This document shows positions 8,201-16,693 of a stretch of DNA of 64,000 bases, one piece after another. Under the pieces are notes generated by a model. That model searched no databases. It worked only from the letters and a program-made list of their open reading frames with translations, and was not told the DNA's origin. A program made the position numbers and the translations under genes. The stretch is from Polaromonas sp. OV174 (lineage in GTDB: Bacteria; Pseudomonadota; Gammaproteobacteria; Burkholderiales; Burkholderiaceae_C), in assembly GCF_900112285.1 (NCBI RefSeq), contig NZ_FOKZ01000013.1:83901-147900 (forward strand), written 5' to 3'. Position 1 is the first letter of the stretch. The number at the start of each line of letters is the position of its first letter.

Positions 8201-8910
8201 TCGCGGTGCAGGCGCTGTTCAAGGCAGCGCAGGTGATCGAGTTCGTCAAGCGGCCGGCGCTGACGGACATGCTGGCCAAGCGGGTGGATTTCCTGACGGC
8301 CTACCAGAACGCGGCCTATGCGCAGACTTATCAGGCGTTTGTGGAGAAGGTGCGCGCGGCGGAAGCGCCACTGGGCAAGAGCGCGCTGACCGAGGCCGTC
8401 ACCCGCTATCTCTTCAAGCTCATGGCCTACAAGGACGAGTACGAAGTGGCGCGGCTGCACACGGATAGCGGCTTTTTGAACAAGGTCAACACCATGTTTG
8501 AGGGCGACTTCAAGCTCAATTACCACTTGGCGCCGCCGCTGATCGCCGCCAAAAACGACAAGGGTGAATTGCAGAAGAAGCAGTTTGGCCCCTGGATGCT
8601 GACGGCTTTCAGGCTGCTGACCCGCCTCAAGGGCTTGCGCGGCACGCCGCTGGACGTGTTTGGCCGCACCGAGGAGCGCCAGATGGAGCGCGCGCTGATC
8701 GCCGAATACAAAGCCAGCCTGGAGGAGGTGCTGGCCGGTCTGAGCGCCGAGAACCATGCCACCGCCGTTGAAATCGCCCGGATTCCCGAGCTGATCAAAG
8801 GCTATGGCCATGTCAAGGCGCGCCATCTGGAGACGGCCCGGCCGCAGTGGGCGGCGCTGATGCAGTCCTTTCGCCAGCCTGCAGCGCTTTCCCGGCAGCA
8901 AGCCGCATAA
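5290..8910 (+). CDS. Indolepyruvate ferredoxin oxidoreductase, fused alpha-beta-gamma type
   Basis: A single 1206-residue chain carries all domains of the 2-oxoacid:ferredoxin oxidoreductase family. The N-terminal pyrimidine-binding region starts around GFISGYRGSPLGGYD. The thiamine diphosphate domain has NLGDGTYFHSG and ILYNDAVAMTGGQQVG (about residues 525-575). A cysteine-rich 4Fe-4S region shows CEGCGDCSVQSNC and a later C-KDYSCVKGFC (about 684-735). The C-terminal gamma domain begins GGVGGTGVITIGQLLGMA (about 774). The enzyme oxidatively decarboxylates aryl pyruvates from transaminated aromatic amino acids to acyl-CoA. A roughly 20-residue Ala/Pro-rich segment near residues 602-622 is encoded by a GC hairpin and looks extra relative to the family. 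Confidence 0.93.
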   Translation: MNAPLPEHIRKALETVTLDDKYALDHGRAFMSGVQALVRLPMLQRTRDAIAGLNTAGFISGYRGSPLGGYDQALTAAKKHLAAQNIVFQPGVNEELGATAVWGSQQLDLYPQSNKFDGVFGIWYGKGPGVDRCSDVFKHANMAGTAKHGGVIAIAGDDHISKSSTAPHQSDHIFKACGLPVFFPSSVQEILDMGLHAFAMSRFSGVWSGMKTIQEVVESSSSVSVDPDRVKIIIPEDFQMPPGGLHIRWPDAPLEQEARLMDYKWYAALAYIRANKLNYNVIEGPKDRFGIIASGKAFNDTRQALTDLGLDEDTCHQLGIRLHKVNVVWPLEASITRDFALGLQEILVVEEKRQVIEYQLKEELYNWRADVRPNVLGKFDEPEGDASGGEWGRSNPSDNWLLRAKADLTPAIIAKAIAKRLTKLGVPADIIARMDTRLAIIEARERAMAAIELDTGERAPWFCSGCPHNTSTRVPEGSRAVAGIGCHYMATWMDRSTSTFTQMGGEGVPWVGQAAFTNDQHIFANLGDGTYFHSGLLAIRQSIAAGVNITYKILYNDAVAMTGGQQVGERPEGHSVPQIANSLHAEGVVKMVVVTDEPEKYRAGAAPAPARAGATVHPELVMGLPPGVSVYHRDELDRLQREFRELKGTSIIIYDQTCATEKRRRRKRGTMVDPAKRVVINELVCEGCGDCSVQSNCLSVEPLETEFGRKRQINQNSCNKDYSCVKGFCPSFVTVEGGQLKKPKKEKKGGLGALPPIPEPVLPVAESAWGIVVGGVGGTGVITIGQLLGMAAHLEGKGVVTQDAGGLAQKGGATWSHIQIANRPEAIYTTKVDTAKADLVIGCDPIVTASPYTLATMQPGRTFVAMNSHGAPTAAFVTNPGWQFPGGNCESAVRSAVGAGGMASFDAEQVAVQLIGDSIYTNPLMLGFAWQKGRVPLSHAALIRAIELNGVQVENNKAAFEWGRRCAHDLIAVQALFKAAQVIEFVKRPALTDMLAKRVDFLTAYQNAAYAQTYQAFVEKVRAAEAPLGKSALTEAVTRYLFKLMAYKDEYEVARLHTDSGFLNKVNTMFEGDFKLNYHLAPPLIAAKNDKGELQKKQFGPWMLTAFRLLTRLKGLRGTPLDVFGRTEERQMERALIAEYKASLEEVLAGLSAENHATAVEIARIPELIKGYGHVKARHLETARPQWAALMQSFRQPAALSRQQAA
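7094..7120. repeat. Perfect 10-bp inverted repeat inside the oxidoreductase gene
   Basis: GGGCCGGCGC and GCGCCGGCCC flank a seven-base loop. The hairpin encodes the Ala/Pro-rich segment AGAAPAPARAG between EKYR and LPPGVSVYHRDE. Confidence 0.8.
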
Positions 8911-9132
8911 GCCCTGAAAGCTGCAGGGGCTTGCTGGGGCACCGTGGCGCAAGCCGCTATGGTGTCCGCGGACGCACGGCAAGTTGGCCGGTGCTCGCCC
9001 GGCTTGAAAATAGCCGGGTGAGCGCCAGCTTCCGCTATGCTGCCCGACGCATACAATCATCAAGTCTGCGCCCTGGCTACCTAAGAGCCGGAGCGCTTAT
9101 CAGTATTCCTTTAAATCATTGTGGAGTTAGCC
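8911..9132 (+). promoter_or_regulatory. Intergenic region before yajC
   Basis: 222 bp. It contains a perfect 7-bp hairpin (CCCGGCT/AGCCGGG, 8998-9018) without a T-run, and a TACAAT -10-like hexamer at 9052-9057 whose -35 partner is poor. The queA-tgt genes that often precede yajC are not here. Confidence 0.4.
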
Positions 9133-9474
9133 GTGTTCATTTCTTCTGCCTTTGCCCAAACTGCTCCCGCCGCTGCCGCAGGTGGCGACATGATGTCTTC
9201 CCTGACCGGCATGCTGCCATTGGTGCTGATGTTTGTGGTGCTGTATTTCGTGATGATCCGGCCGCAAATGAAGAAGCAAAAAGAGCACCGCGCCATGATC
9301 GAAGCGCTGGCCAAAGGCGATGAGGTGGCTACTGCGGGTGGTCTGCTGGGCAAGGTGACCAAGCTGGGTGACGCATATCTGACGCTTGAACTCGCGCCCG
9401 GCGTTGAAGTGCAATTGCAGCGTAGCGCTATCGTCCAGGTCTTGCCCAAGGGCGCCATCAATAGCGCCAAATAA
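9133..9474 (+). CDS. yajC: Sec translocase accessory subunit YajC
   Basis: A 113-residue inner-membrane protein that associates with SecDF and supports preprotein translocation. One membrane helix (MLPLVLMFVVLYFVMIRPQ) is followed by the conserved cytoplasmic MKKQKEHRAMIEALAKGDEV and the TAGGLLGKV region. The GTG at 9133, with GGAG six bases upstream, yields the standard betaproteobacterial N-terminus beginning FISSAFAQ. The in-frame GTG at 9121 is less likely. It is first in a yajC-secD-secF cluster. Confidence 0.95.
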   Translation: MFISSAFAQTAPAAAAGGDMMSSLTGMLPLVLMFVVLYFVMIRPQMKKQKEHRAMIEALAKGDEVATAGGLLGKVTKLGDAYLTLELAPGVEVQLQRSAIVQVLPKGAINSAK

Positions 9475-9548
9475 GGCCGCAAGGTGTTGTGGGGTCGCTT
9501 GAGCCGGCCCAAGTCATTGTCCATACGTCCACCAGGAACAGCCCTCTC

Positions 9549-11423
9549 ATGAATCGTTATCCGGTCTGGAAGTACGCCCTTATGGTGGTCGTGCTATTAG
9601 TCGCCATCCTGTATACCTTGCCTAATTTTTTTGGCGAGGCGCCGGCGGTACAAATCTCCAGTGCTAAAGCCATCGTCAAGGTGGATAGCACCACTAGCGC
9701 CAAGGTGGAGCAGGCACTCAAGGATGCCGGAATTACGGCCGATGCCATTGCCCTGGAGGGCAGTTCGGTCAAGGTGCGTTTTGGCGATACCGATACCCAG
9801 CTCAAGGCCAAGGACGCGATTCAGAAGGCGCTGACGCCCGACGCGACCGATCCGGCTTATGTGGTTGCCCTGAACCTGTTGTCGCGTTCACCCGCCTGGC
9901 TCACTTCGCTGCATGCTTTCCCGATGTATCTGGGACTGGACTTGCGCGGTGGCGTGCACTTCATGCTGCAAGTGGACATGCAGGCGGCGCTCACCAAACG
10001 GGCGGAATCCCTGGCGGGTGACATTCGCACGTCCTTGCGCGAGAAAAATATCCGACACGGTGGCATCACGCGCAACGGACAGGCGATAGAGATCAAATTG
10101 CGCGACTCGGCGACCCTGGCATCGACCAAGGCGCTGATTCAGGACCAGTTCGTTGATCTCCAGATGGTTGAGGCTGCTGTGGGCACCGAGTACAGCCTGA
10201 CCGCCACCATCAAGCCTGAGGCCGCGCGCCGAATCCAGGACCAGGCGCTCAAGCAGAACATGGTGACCCTGCATAACCGGATCAACGAGCTGGGCGTGGC
10301 CGAGCCGGTGATTCAACAGCAGGGCATAGACCGTATCGTGGTGCAGTTGCCCGGCGTGCAGGATACCGCCAAGGCCAAGGATATTCTTGGCCGCACCGCT
10401 ACGCTGGAGATGCGTCTGGTGGACGACAGCGCTGAAGCCAAAGCTGCGGAAAACAATACCGGTCCGGTACCCTTTGGAGCGGAGCGCTTTTTCGAGCGCA
10501 ATGGCCAGGCCGTGATTGTCAAGAAGCAGGTGATTCTGACCGGCGAAAATCTCACCGATGCACAGCCAGGCTTTGACTCGCAGAACCAGCAACCCAAGGT
10601 CGACCTGACGGTGGACGCCAAGGGTGGCCGCATCATGCGCGACACCAGCCGTGAAAACATCAAGAAGCGCATGGCGATCTTGCTGTTTGAAAAAGGCAAG
10701 GGCGAAGTGCTGACGGCTCCGGTGATCCAGAGCGAACTGGGCAACCGGTTTCAGATTTCAGGCTCCATGAGCGTGAATGAGGCCAGCGACCTGGCCCTGC
10801 TGCTGCGTGCTGGTTCGCTGGCCGCACCTATGGAAATCATAGAAGAGCGCACCATTGGCCCGACGCTGGGAGCCGACAATATTTCCAAGGGCTTTCACAG
10901 TGTGTCCTGGGGCTTTGTCGTGATTGTCGCGTTCATGGCGGTCTATTACATGCTGTTTGGCCTGTTCTCTGGCCTGGCGCTGGCCGTCAACCTGCTGCTG
11001 TTGGTGGCCGTGCTGTCCATGCTGCAGGCGACCTTGACGCTGCCTGGTATGGCGGCCATGGCGCTGGCACTGGGTATGGCGATTGACTCCAATGTGCTGA
11101 TCAACGAGCGGGTGCGCGAGGAGTTGCGCAGTGGCGCTTCGCCGCAGGCGGCGATTCATGCCGGCTACGAGCGGGCCTGGGCAACGATTCTGGACTCCAA
11201 TATTTCGACGCTGATTGTCGGCCTGGCCCTGCTGGCCTTTGGCTCCGGCCCGGTGCGCGGTTTTGCCGTGGTGCATTGCATAGGCATTATGACCAGCATG
11301 TTCTCGGCGGTATTTTTCTCGCGTGGCCTGGTTAATCTCTGGTACGGCCGTCAGAAAAAGCTCAAGACGATTTCCATCGGCACCGTGTGGCGTCCCGACG
11401 CGTCCGGCGCCGTTGCCAAATAA
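9549..11423 (+). CDS. secD: Protein translocase subunit SecD
   Basis: A 624-residue RND-type membrane protein that, with SecF, uses the proton gradient to complete export of preproteins. It has an N-terminal membrane helix, then the large periplasmic P1 region with LGLDLRGGVHFMLQVD. The C-terminal membrane block includes GMAIDSNVLINERVREEL, where the Asp is the conserved proton-relay residue. The ATG at 9549 is chosen because the protein then begins MNRYPVWKY; the frame upstream to 9489 carries no family sequence. It is 74 bases after yajC and 38 before secF. Confidence 0.97.
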   Translation: MNRYPVWKYALMVVVLLVAILYTLPNFFGEAPAVQISSAKAIVKVDSTTSAKVEQALKDAGITADAIALEGSSVKVRFGDTDTQLKAKDAIQKALTPDATDPAYVVALNLLSRSPAWLTSLHAFPMYLGLDLRGGVHFMLQVDMQAALTKRAESLAGDIRTSLREKNIRHGGITRNGQAIEIKLRDSATLASTKALIQDQFVDLQMVEAAVGTEYSLTATIKPEAARRIQDQALKQNMVTLHNRINELGVAEPVIQQQGIDRIVVQLPGVQDTAKAKDILGRTATLEMRLVDDSAEAKAAENNTGPVPFGAERFFERNGQAVIVKKQVILTGENLTDAQPGFDSQNQQPKVDLTVDAKGGRIMRDTSRENIKKRMAILLFEKGKGEVLTAPVIQSELGNRFQISGSMSVNEASDLALLLRAGSLAAPMEIIEERTIGPTLGADNISKGFHSVSWGFVVIVAFMAVYYMLFGLFSGLALAVNLLLLVAVLSMLQATLTLPGMAAMALALGMAIDSNVLINERVREELRSGASPQAAIHAGYERAWATILDSNISTLIVGLALLAFGSGPVRGFAVVHCIGIMTSMFSAVFFSRGLVNLWYGRQKKLKTISIGTVWRPDASGAVAK

Positions 11424-11461
11424 AGTCAGCTCTTTTTCCTGAATTGCCCCAAGGACCCCAG

Positions 11462-12415
11462 ATGGAATTCTTCAAAATCCGGCGTGACATTCCGTTTATG
11501 CGGCACGCCCTGGCCTTCAACGTCATCAGCTTTGCGACCTTTGCGCTGGCGGTGTTTTTCCTGTTCTCCCGAGGCTTGCATCTGTCGGTGGAATTCACTG
11601 GCGGTACGCTGATGGAGGTCAGCTACACCCAGGCTGCCGACGTCGGCAAAATCCGGGATACCGTGGCCGACCTTGGCTTCAAGGATGTGCAGGTGCAGAA
11701 TTTCGGCACTTCGCGCGATGTGATGATCCGTTTGCCGGCCCAGAAAGGCGTGAGCACGGCCCAGCAGAGCGAGGCCGTCATGACGGCACTCAAGGCGGCC
11801 AGCCCCGATGTGAATTTGCGCCGTACCGAGTTTGTCGGGCCTCAGGTCGGCGATGAGCTGACGCATGACGGACTGAAGGCTCTGGCCGTGGTGGTCCTGG
11901 GCATCATGATTTACTTGGCATTCCGGTTCGAGTGGAAATATGCCGTTGCGGCCATCATTGCCAACTTGCATGACGTGGTCATTATTCTTGGCTTCTTTGC
12001 TTACTTTCAGTGGGAGTTTTCGCTTCCTGTGCTGGCGGCGATATTGGCGGTACTGGGCTATTCCGTCAACGAGTCGGTGGTTATTTTTGACCGGATCCGC
12101 GAGAACTTTCGTCGTTACCGCAAGATGAATACTGTGGAGATCATTAATAATGCGATCACCTCCACCATCAGCCGTACCATCATTACCCACGGCTCCACCG
12201 AGGTCATGGTGCTGTCCATGCTGTTGTTTGGCGGCCCTACCTTGCATTATTTTGCGCTGGCCCTCACCATCGGAATTCTGTTTGGGATTTACTCATCCGT
12301 ATTCGTGGCTGCATCGATTGCGATGTGGCTGGGCATCAAGCGCGAAGACCTGATCAAAGGGCCTGCAAAGAAAGAAGAAGACCCGAATGATCCCAACGCA
12401 GGTGCTACGGTGTAA
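11462..12415 (+). CDS. secF: Protein translocase subunit SecF
   Basis: A 317-residue partner of SecD. It begins MEFFKIRRDIPFMRH, then a membrane helix, then the SecF signature VEFTGGTLMEV. The C-terminal membrane block carries LGYSVNESVVIFDRIREN. The start at 11462 follows directly on an AAGGACCCCAG ribosome-binding region. Length and order are normal; it closes the yajC-secD-secF cluster. Confidence 0.97.
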   Translation: MEFFKIRRDIPFMRHALAFNVISFATFALAVFFLFSRGLHLSVEFTGGTLMEVSYTQAADVGKIRDTVADLGFKDVQVQNFGTSRDVMIRLPAQKGVSTAQQSEAVMTALKAASPDVNLRRTEFVGPQVGDELTHDGLKALAVVVLGIMIYLAFRFEWKYAVAAIIANLHDVVIILGFFAYFQWEFSLPVLAAILAVLGYSVNESVVIFDRIRENFRRYRKMNTVEIINNAITSTISRTIITHGSTEVMVLSMLLFGGPTLHYFALALTIGILFGIYSSVFVAASIAMWLGIKREDLIKGPAKKEEDPNDPNAGATV

Positions 12416-12443
12416 GCTGTAAGTTATAGCATTCAGGGCGTTT

Positions 12444-14888
12444 GTGGCTCCAAGTAATCAAAAGAACAGTCTTATTGTCGAGCAGGCACGTGCGTTATTT
12501 ACGGAGCGTATAGCGCGCCTGTTGCCCGAGTTGGCGAAAGCCATTGCCGATAACTTGTCGGCCCTGGCTGCCCAGCCTGGCGGTGGACGCGAGCAGCAGG
12601 AACGGCGCGATGCCTTGCTGGCTTATCAAAAGAATGGTGCGGCCTGGGTTCAGTCCACCATTCGCGCCTGGAGCAATGCCCAGGCATCCAGATCGGCTGT
12701 CGTGCCTGCAAGATTGGCTGATACGGACAAACTGGAGCTGATGGGTGATGAGGTGGTGGAGAACAGGATTCTTGCCTCGCGCCTGGCGCTGCGCTTGCTG
12801 GATTTTGCAAGTTGGGAGCTCAATGATCTTCGGTTGCGTGTGCAGAGTCTGGAAGGTCTTTCCGAACTCCACAAGCAGGACATTTTCCGCCCCGAAGTAC
12901 TGGCTCAACATCTGATCGAGCAGTGGGCGCATGTGTCTTTGCCTCAGTCTGCCTGGCTGATGGTGCAGGACCTGGTCCAGAAAAGCATGGCGGAAAGCAT
13001 GCTGGATATCTACCACGCGACCAATGAGTTCCTGGTGCGGCAAGGCGTGATGGTGGAAATCGATCTGCGGCCCCTGGTCAAGCGAACCCCTTCAGCCGTC
13101 ACCACCAATTCGCCTGCGAGCGGCCACGGGGGTCCCGAGTCGCTGCGTGGACAAGTCGGATCGAAAGCTGCTCCGCTCAGTGACTTCGGTCGATCCCAGG
13201 TTTCCGGCATGGGAGCCGCTTCCGGTACAGGCTCACCGTACAACGGCGGCGATATTCGCAGCGGTGTTTCGAGCGCTGCCATGGCGGTCAACAGAGGCAA
13301 GGAAACGGCGGCTCAGACCTCGGGAAACTGGGGCTCGGATCACCCGGTCTATGATGAAACACGCATGGAAACAGCGACCTCGCCCTTGGCGCGGGTGCGC
13401 ATGCGTGCCCAGGGTGTGATGGGCCACCTCAAGCGGCTGCTTTCAAGCCAGGTGTCGGATTTTGAAGAGACGCGTGCCAATCCGGTGTCTCCCCAGCTTG
13501 AGCAGGCCATGGTCAGTGTGCTGCGGGCCGAGGACAGTGGTGCGGAGTCGCCAACCGTGCTCGCCGATGCGCAGGGCCAGGCCTACGGTCAGACCCATGT
13601 GGATCAGGCCATGGGCGCTTTGCGCAAGCGCACCAGCGCGCTGAAGCAGGCGGCTTCCAGTACCTCGGAAAAAGCGACCATTGAAATTGTCGCCCTGATG
13701 TTCCAGAGCATTCTGGCGGAAGACCGCATTCCGGCGGTCATCCGCGTCTGGTTTGCGCGACTCCAAATGCCGGTGTTGCGTGTCGCGATTTCCGAGCCTG
13801 AGTTTTTTGGCTCCCTGCAGCACCCGGCGCGCCGCCTGATTGACCGCATGGGCTCTTGCGTGCTCGGTTTCGATGTCACCGTGGCAGGCGGCATCCTGGA
13901 GTCGGAAATCAAGCGGGTGGTTCAGGTGATTGAGCAATACCCTGAAACTGGGCGCCGCGTGTTTCAGCTGGTCTACGACGAATTTGACAAATTTTTGTCG
14001 AAATTTTTGTCGGAACAAGGCAGTGCTGCGCGTGTGGTGAGTGTGGCTCAGCAGATAGAGCAAAAAGAGACCATGGTGATCCAGTACACCATTGAGATGC
14101 GCAACATGCTCAATGACATGCCGGTACGCGATGATATCCGTGAGTTCCTGTTCAAAATCTGGGCCGAAGTGCTGGCCATTGCCGCGATGAAAAATGGCCC
14201 CCAGCATGCGGAAACCCTCATGTTCAAACGGGCTGCTGCCGACCTGGTGTGGGCCGCCAGTGCCAAACCCAACCGCAGCGATCGTGCCCGTGTCATTGCC
14301 GATCTGCCCAAGTTGCTGCAATTGTTGCGCCTGGGCATGTCCATGCTTGGCTTGGGCGTACCGGTTCAGGATGGCCATTTGAAAGTCATCAGCGACACGC
14401 TGGCAGACGCTTTCATGTCCAAAACTGATGCCATTTCCTTGGAACGGGTAGAGGCCATGGCCCAGCGGCTGACCAATCTGGAGGACTATCTGTCCGATGA
14501 GGATGTCGGCGACCTGCCGCTGGATACGGACAGCCTGGTGACCATGATAGGCATTGATGCGGCGGATATTGAGGTGATTGCCGACGGCGGCAGTCAGCCC
14601 ACGGCAGCCATGCGGGCCTGGGCCAAAGAGTTGCAGTTGGGCACCTGGTTCAGTCTGGACCACAATGGCCAAATCAGCCATGTGCAGTTCGCCTGGTGCA
14701 GCGATCGCCAGCAGTTGCACCTGTTTGCCGCCGCCGACGGCCGCAACTTCCTGATTCAGGCGCGCCGGCTGGCGGCTTACCTGCAAGCCGGCTTGCTGGT
14801 GCCGACCGAAGAAGAGGCGCTCACGGTGCGCGCTACGCGCGATGCGCTGGCCAAGCTGGATGCCAATCCGGAGCGTTTGCTCGGCTAA
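12444..14888 (+). CDS. DUF1631 family protein
   Basis: A large 814-residue protein that I recognise as a DUF1631 family member common in Beta- and Gammaproteobacteria; its biochemical role is not established. The N-terminal third and C-terminal half are predicted to be largely helical. Between them, about residues 215-320 form a Ser/Gly/Ala-rich, probably disordered linker. The C-terminal domain ends with the basic/aromatic segment LGTWFSLDHNGQISHVQFAW, a PilZ-like or beta-barrel-like pattern. The start is a GTG 28 bases after secF, so it may share the sec transcript. No membrane segment or catalytic motif is visible. Confidence 0.8.
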   Translation: MAPSNQKNSLIVEQARALFTERIARLLPELAKAIADNLSALAAQPGGGREQQERRDALLAYQKNGAAWVQSTIRAWSNAQASRSAVVPARLADTDKLELMGDEVVENRILASRLALRLLDFASWELNDLRLRVQSLEGLSELHKQDIFRPEVLAQHLIEQWAHVSLPQSAWLMVQDLVQKSMAESMLDIYHATNEFLVRQGVMVEIDLRPLVKRTPSAVTTNSPASGHGGPESLRGQVGSKAAPLSDFGRSQVSGMGAASGTGSPYNGGDIRSGVSSAAMAVNRGKETAAQTSGNWGSDHPVYDETRMETATSPLARVRMRAQGVMGHLKRLLSSQVSDFEETRANPVSPQLEQAMVSVLRAEDSGAESPTVLADAQGQAYGQTHVDQAMGALRKRTSALKQAASSTSEKATIEIVALMFQSILAEDRIPAVIRVWFARLQMPVLRVAISEPEFFGSLQHPARRLIDRMGSCVLGFDVTVAGGILESEIKRVVQVIEQYPETGRRVFQLVYDEFDKFLSKFLSEQGSAARVVSVAQQIEQKETMVIQYTIEMRNMLNDMPVRDDIREFLFKIWAEVLAIAAMKNGPQHAETLMFKRAAADLVWAASAKPNRSDRARVIADLPKLLQLLRLGMSMLGLGVPVQDGHLKVISDTLADAFMSKTDAISLERVEAMAQRLTNLEDYLSDEDVGDLPLDTDSLVTMIGIDAADIEVIADGGSQPTAAMRAWAKELQLGTWFSLDHNGQISHVQFAWCSDRQQLHLFAAADGRNFLIQARRLAAYLQAGLLVPTEEEALTVRATRDALAKLDANPERLLG

Positions 14889-14911
14889 CGGTCAATTTCG
14901 GGGGGCAAAGC

Positions 14912-15427
14912 TCAGTGGGCGAGACGGAACTCCGTGTCGTCGCAGAGCTCGTCCAGCACCAGCGCATCCGGCTCTTCGCCAAAGCTCCAGTACACCATGA
15001 GGACAATGATTTTCAGGTCGTCCAGCGTCACCGGGTCGCCTGGCGCTGCCATGGCGCGGTCTATGACAATTTCCCGCATGTGCGGCGGCAACACGCCAGA
15101 GGATTCCAGGAAACTGACAAACCCCAGGCTTTGCGCGCCCAAATGCACTTGTTCTGCCACTGAGTAAATGCGCAGGCTGTTGGCCGATTGCGCTTGAATG
15201 CCTGGCCCTACGCTGGCGGGCTGACTACCGTCCGCCAAGGCTTTGGCCGGCAGGCCTGTCTGCGTGCCTTGTGCGGCGATGTTCAGACCGTCCAGCCACA
15301 CCAGCGCCGCCTGGATTTCTTCGGCCTCGAATCCTGCGGCAGTGAGTTTGCGCCCCAGCCGCTGAAATTCGGGGCAGGCATCACCTTGCCAGTAATTCTC
15401 GTAAACGTAGACCAAGACTTCAAACAT
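14912..15427 (-). CDS. smg: Smg/DUF494 family protein
   Basis: A 171-residue protein starting MFEVLVYVYENYW, which with RLGRKLTAAGFEAEEIQAAL is the DUF494 (Smg) signature. The C-terminus has the usual acidic LDDLKIIVLMVYWSFGEEPD. In Proteobacteria smg characteristically lies next to dprA and def-fmt, as here, but no molecular function is firmly known. It is downstream of dprA on the same strand with a 64-bp gap and converges on the DUF1631 gene. Confidence 0.92.
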   Translation of the reverse strand: MFEVLVYVYENYWQGDACPEFQRLGRKLTAAGFEAEEIQAALVWLDGLNIAAQGTQTGLPAKALADGSQPASVGPGIQAQSANSLRIYSVAEQVHLGAQSLGFVSFLESSGVLPPHMREIVIDRAMAAPGDPVTLDDLKIIVLMVYWSFGEEPDALVLDELCDDTEFRLAH

Positions 15428-15491
15428 GTAATCAATATAACGCAGATGAGGGCGGCGGTGTCAGCCAGCCCGGGAAGGCCGCGTTGGGCTG

Positions 15492-16619
15492 TCAGCTCGC
15501 CGCCAGGCGCTGAAACAGGCCACCCGGCAGGCGCGCGACCTGGCCGCTGAGCTCGAGCTCCAGCAGCCGCGCTTGCAGCCGGGCGGTTTCCAGCCCGCAT
15601 CGGGCCTGCAAGGCGTCCAGGCTGACGGCATCAAAGCCCAGCGCCGCCAGCAGCGGGTCATGGTCGTCGGACGGCTGCGCCAGCGGATCGGTGTGGTCCG
15701 CGCTCTGGACGGAGCCCAGGGGCAGGCGTAGCTCTTCGAGCACGTCTTGCGCCAGCTCCACCAGCTTGGCGCCCTGTTTGATCAGCGCATGGCAGCCGCG
15801 CGACTGCGGCGAGTGGATGGAGCCGGGAATGGCAAAGACCTCTTTGCCCTGTTCGGCCGCCAGACGGGCCGTGATGAGCGAACCCGATTGCAGCGCGGCT
15901 TCGACCACCAGCGTGCCCCGCGACAGCCCCGAGATGATGCGGTTGCGCTTTGGGAAATTGGCCATCAGCGGCGGTGTTCCGAGCGGAAACTCGCTGATGA
16001 GCATGCCCTGCTTGGCAATCCGGTGCGCCAGGGCCAGGTGTTTTTTGGGATAAACCCGGTCCAGCCCGGTGCCGACCACGGCAATCGTGTCGCCGCCGCC
16101 CAACAGGGCGCCATCATGGGCCGCGCCATCTATGCCCAGCGCCAGGCCAGACACCACGCACAGGCCGGCGCTGCCAAAGGCCTTGGCAAATTGCCTGGCG
16201 TTCGCTTCACCCTGCGGCGTGGGGTTGCGGCTGCCCACGATGGCTAAATTGATTGCTACTGTTTTGGTAGCTGTATGCGCTTGAATGGCAAGGGTTCCAA
16301 GCATATAAAGCATCAAGGGTGGGTCTTCGATGTCGAGCAGGGTGGCCGGATAAGCGGCGTCGCCCAGGCTGACGACGCGCCTGTCTTCGCCGGCCTGCAG
16401 CCAGTTCTGCGTGGTTTGCAGCAGGGCCGCCAGGGCCGGCGGTTCGGTTTGCAGGGCGCTGGCCAGTGCCTCGGAGCCGAGTTGCCGCAGGGTTGTTGCG
16501 CTTTGCTCAAAAATGGCTTGTGCCGAGCCGAAACTCGCCAGCAGCTTGCGTGCCGTGGCATTGCCCACGCCGGGAGACAGGGTCAGCCTTAGCCAGGCTT
16601 GAAGTTCTTGAGAGTCCAC
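15492..16619 (-). CDS. dprA: DNA-processing protein DprA
   Basis: Loads RecA on incoming single-stranded DNA during natural transformation. The N-terminal SAM-like region (AWLRLTLSPGVGNATARKLLASFG) is followed by the extended Rossmann domain with AIVGSRNPTPQGEANA, SGLALGIDGAAHDGAL, VVGTGLDRVYPKKH and FPKRNRIISGLS. A C-terminal winged-helix domain covers the last 60 residues. The GTG at 16619 gives the family start; a TTG at 16661 is an alternative. The stretch AIQAHTATKTVAIN, just before AIVGSRN, is encoded by a copy of the dispersed repeat and is longer than the usual linker at this point. Confidence 0.93.
   Translation of the reverse strand: MDSQELQAWLRLTLSPGVGNATARKLLASFGSAQAIFEQSATTLRQLGSEALASALQTEPPALAALLQTTQNWLQAGEDRRVVSLGDAAYPATLLDIEDPPLMLYMLGTLAIQAHTATKTVAINLAIVGSRNPTPQGEANARQFAKAFGSAGLCVVSGLALGIDGAAHDGALLGGGDTIAVVGTGLDRVYPKKHLALAHRIAKQGMLISEFPLGTPPLMANFPKRNRIISGLSRGTLVVEAALQSGSLITARLAAEQGKEVFAIPGSIHSPQSRGCHALIKQGAKLVELAQDVLEELRLPLGSVQSADHTDPLAQPSDDHDPLLAALGFDAVSLDALQARCGLETARLQARLLELELSGQVARLPGGLFQRLAAS
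16248..16312 (+). repeat. Dispersed repeat, copy E (inside dprA, antisense to it)
   Basis: ATTGCTACTGTTTTGGTAGCTGTATGCGC (split: ATTGCTACTG, then GTAGCTGTATGCGC) is followed by TTGAATGGCAAGGG and TTCCAAGCATATAAAG. The order of blocks matches the other copies. It leaves the dprA frame open. Confidence 0.65.
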
Positions 16620-16693
16620 GGGGCTATGGCTTTTAGCAGGACGCGGGCCTGATATGAGCAAACATCAAAGGCCAGGCCCGCCGCTGCTCAAGC

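Noticed and set aside
5110..9063. Two long minus-strand frames (691 and 619 codons) across the oxidoreductase gene
   Set aside because: Both are antisense shadows with His/Gly/Ala-rich composition and no family motifs; the plus strand encodes an intact enzyme with all domains.
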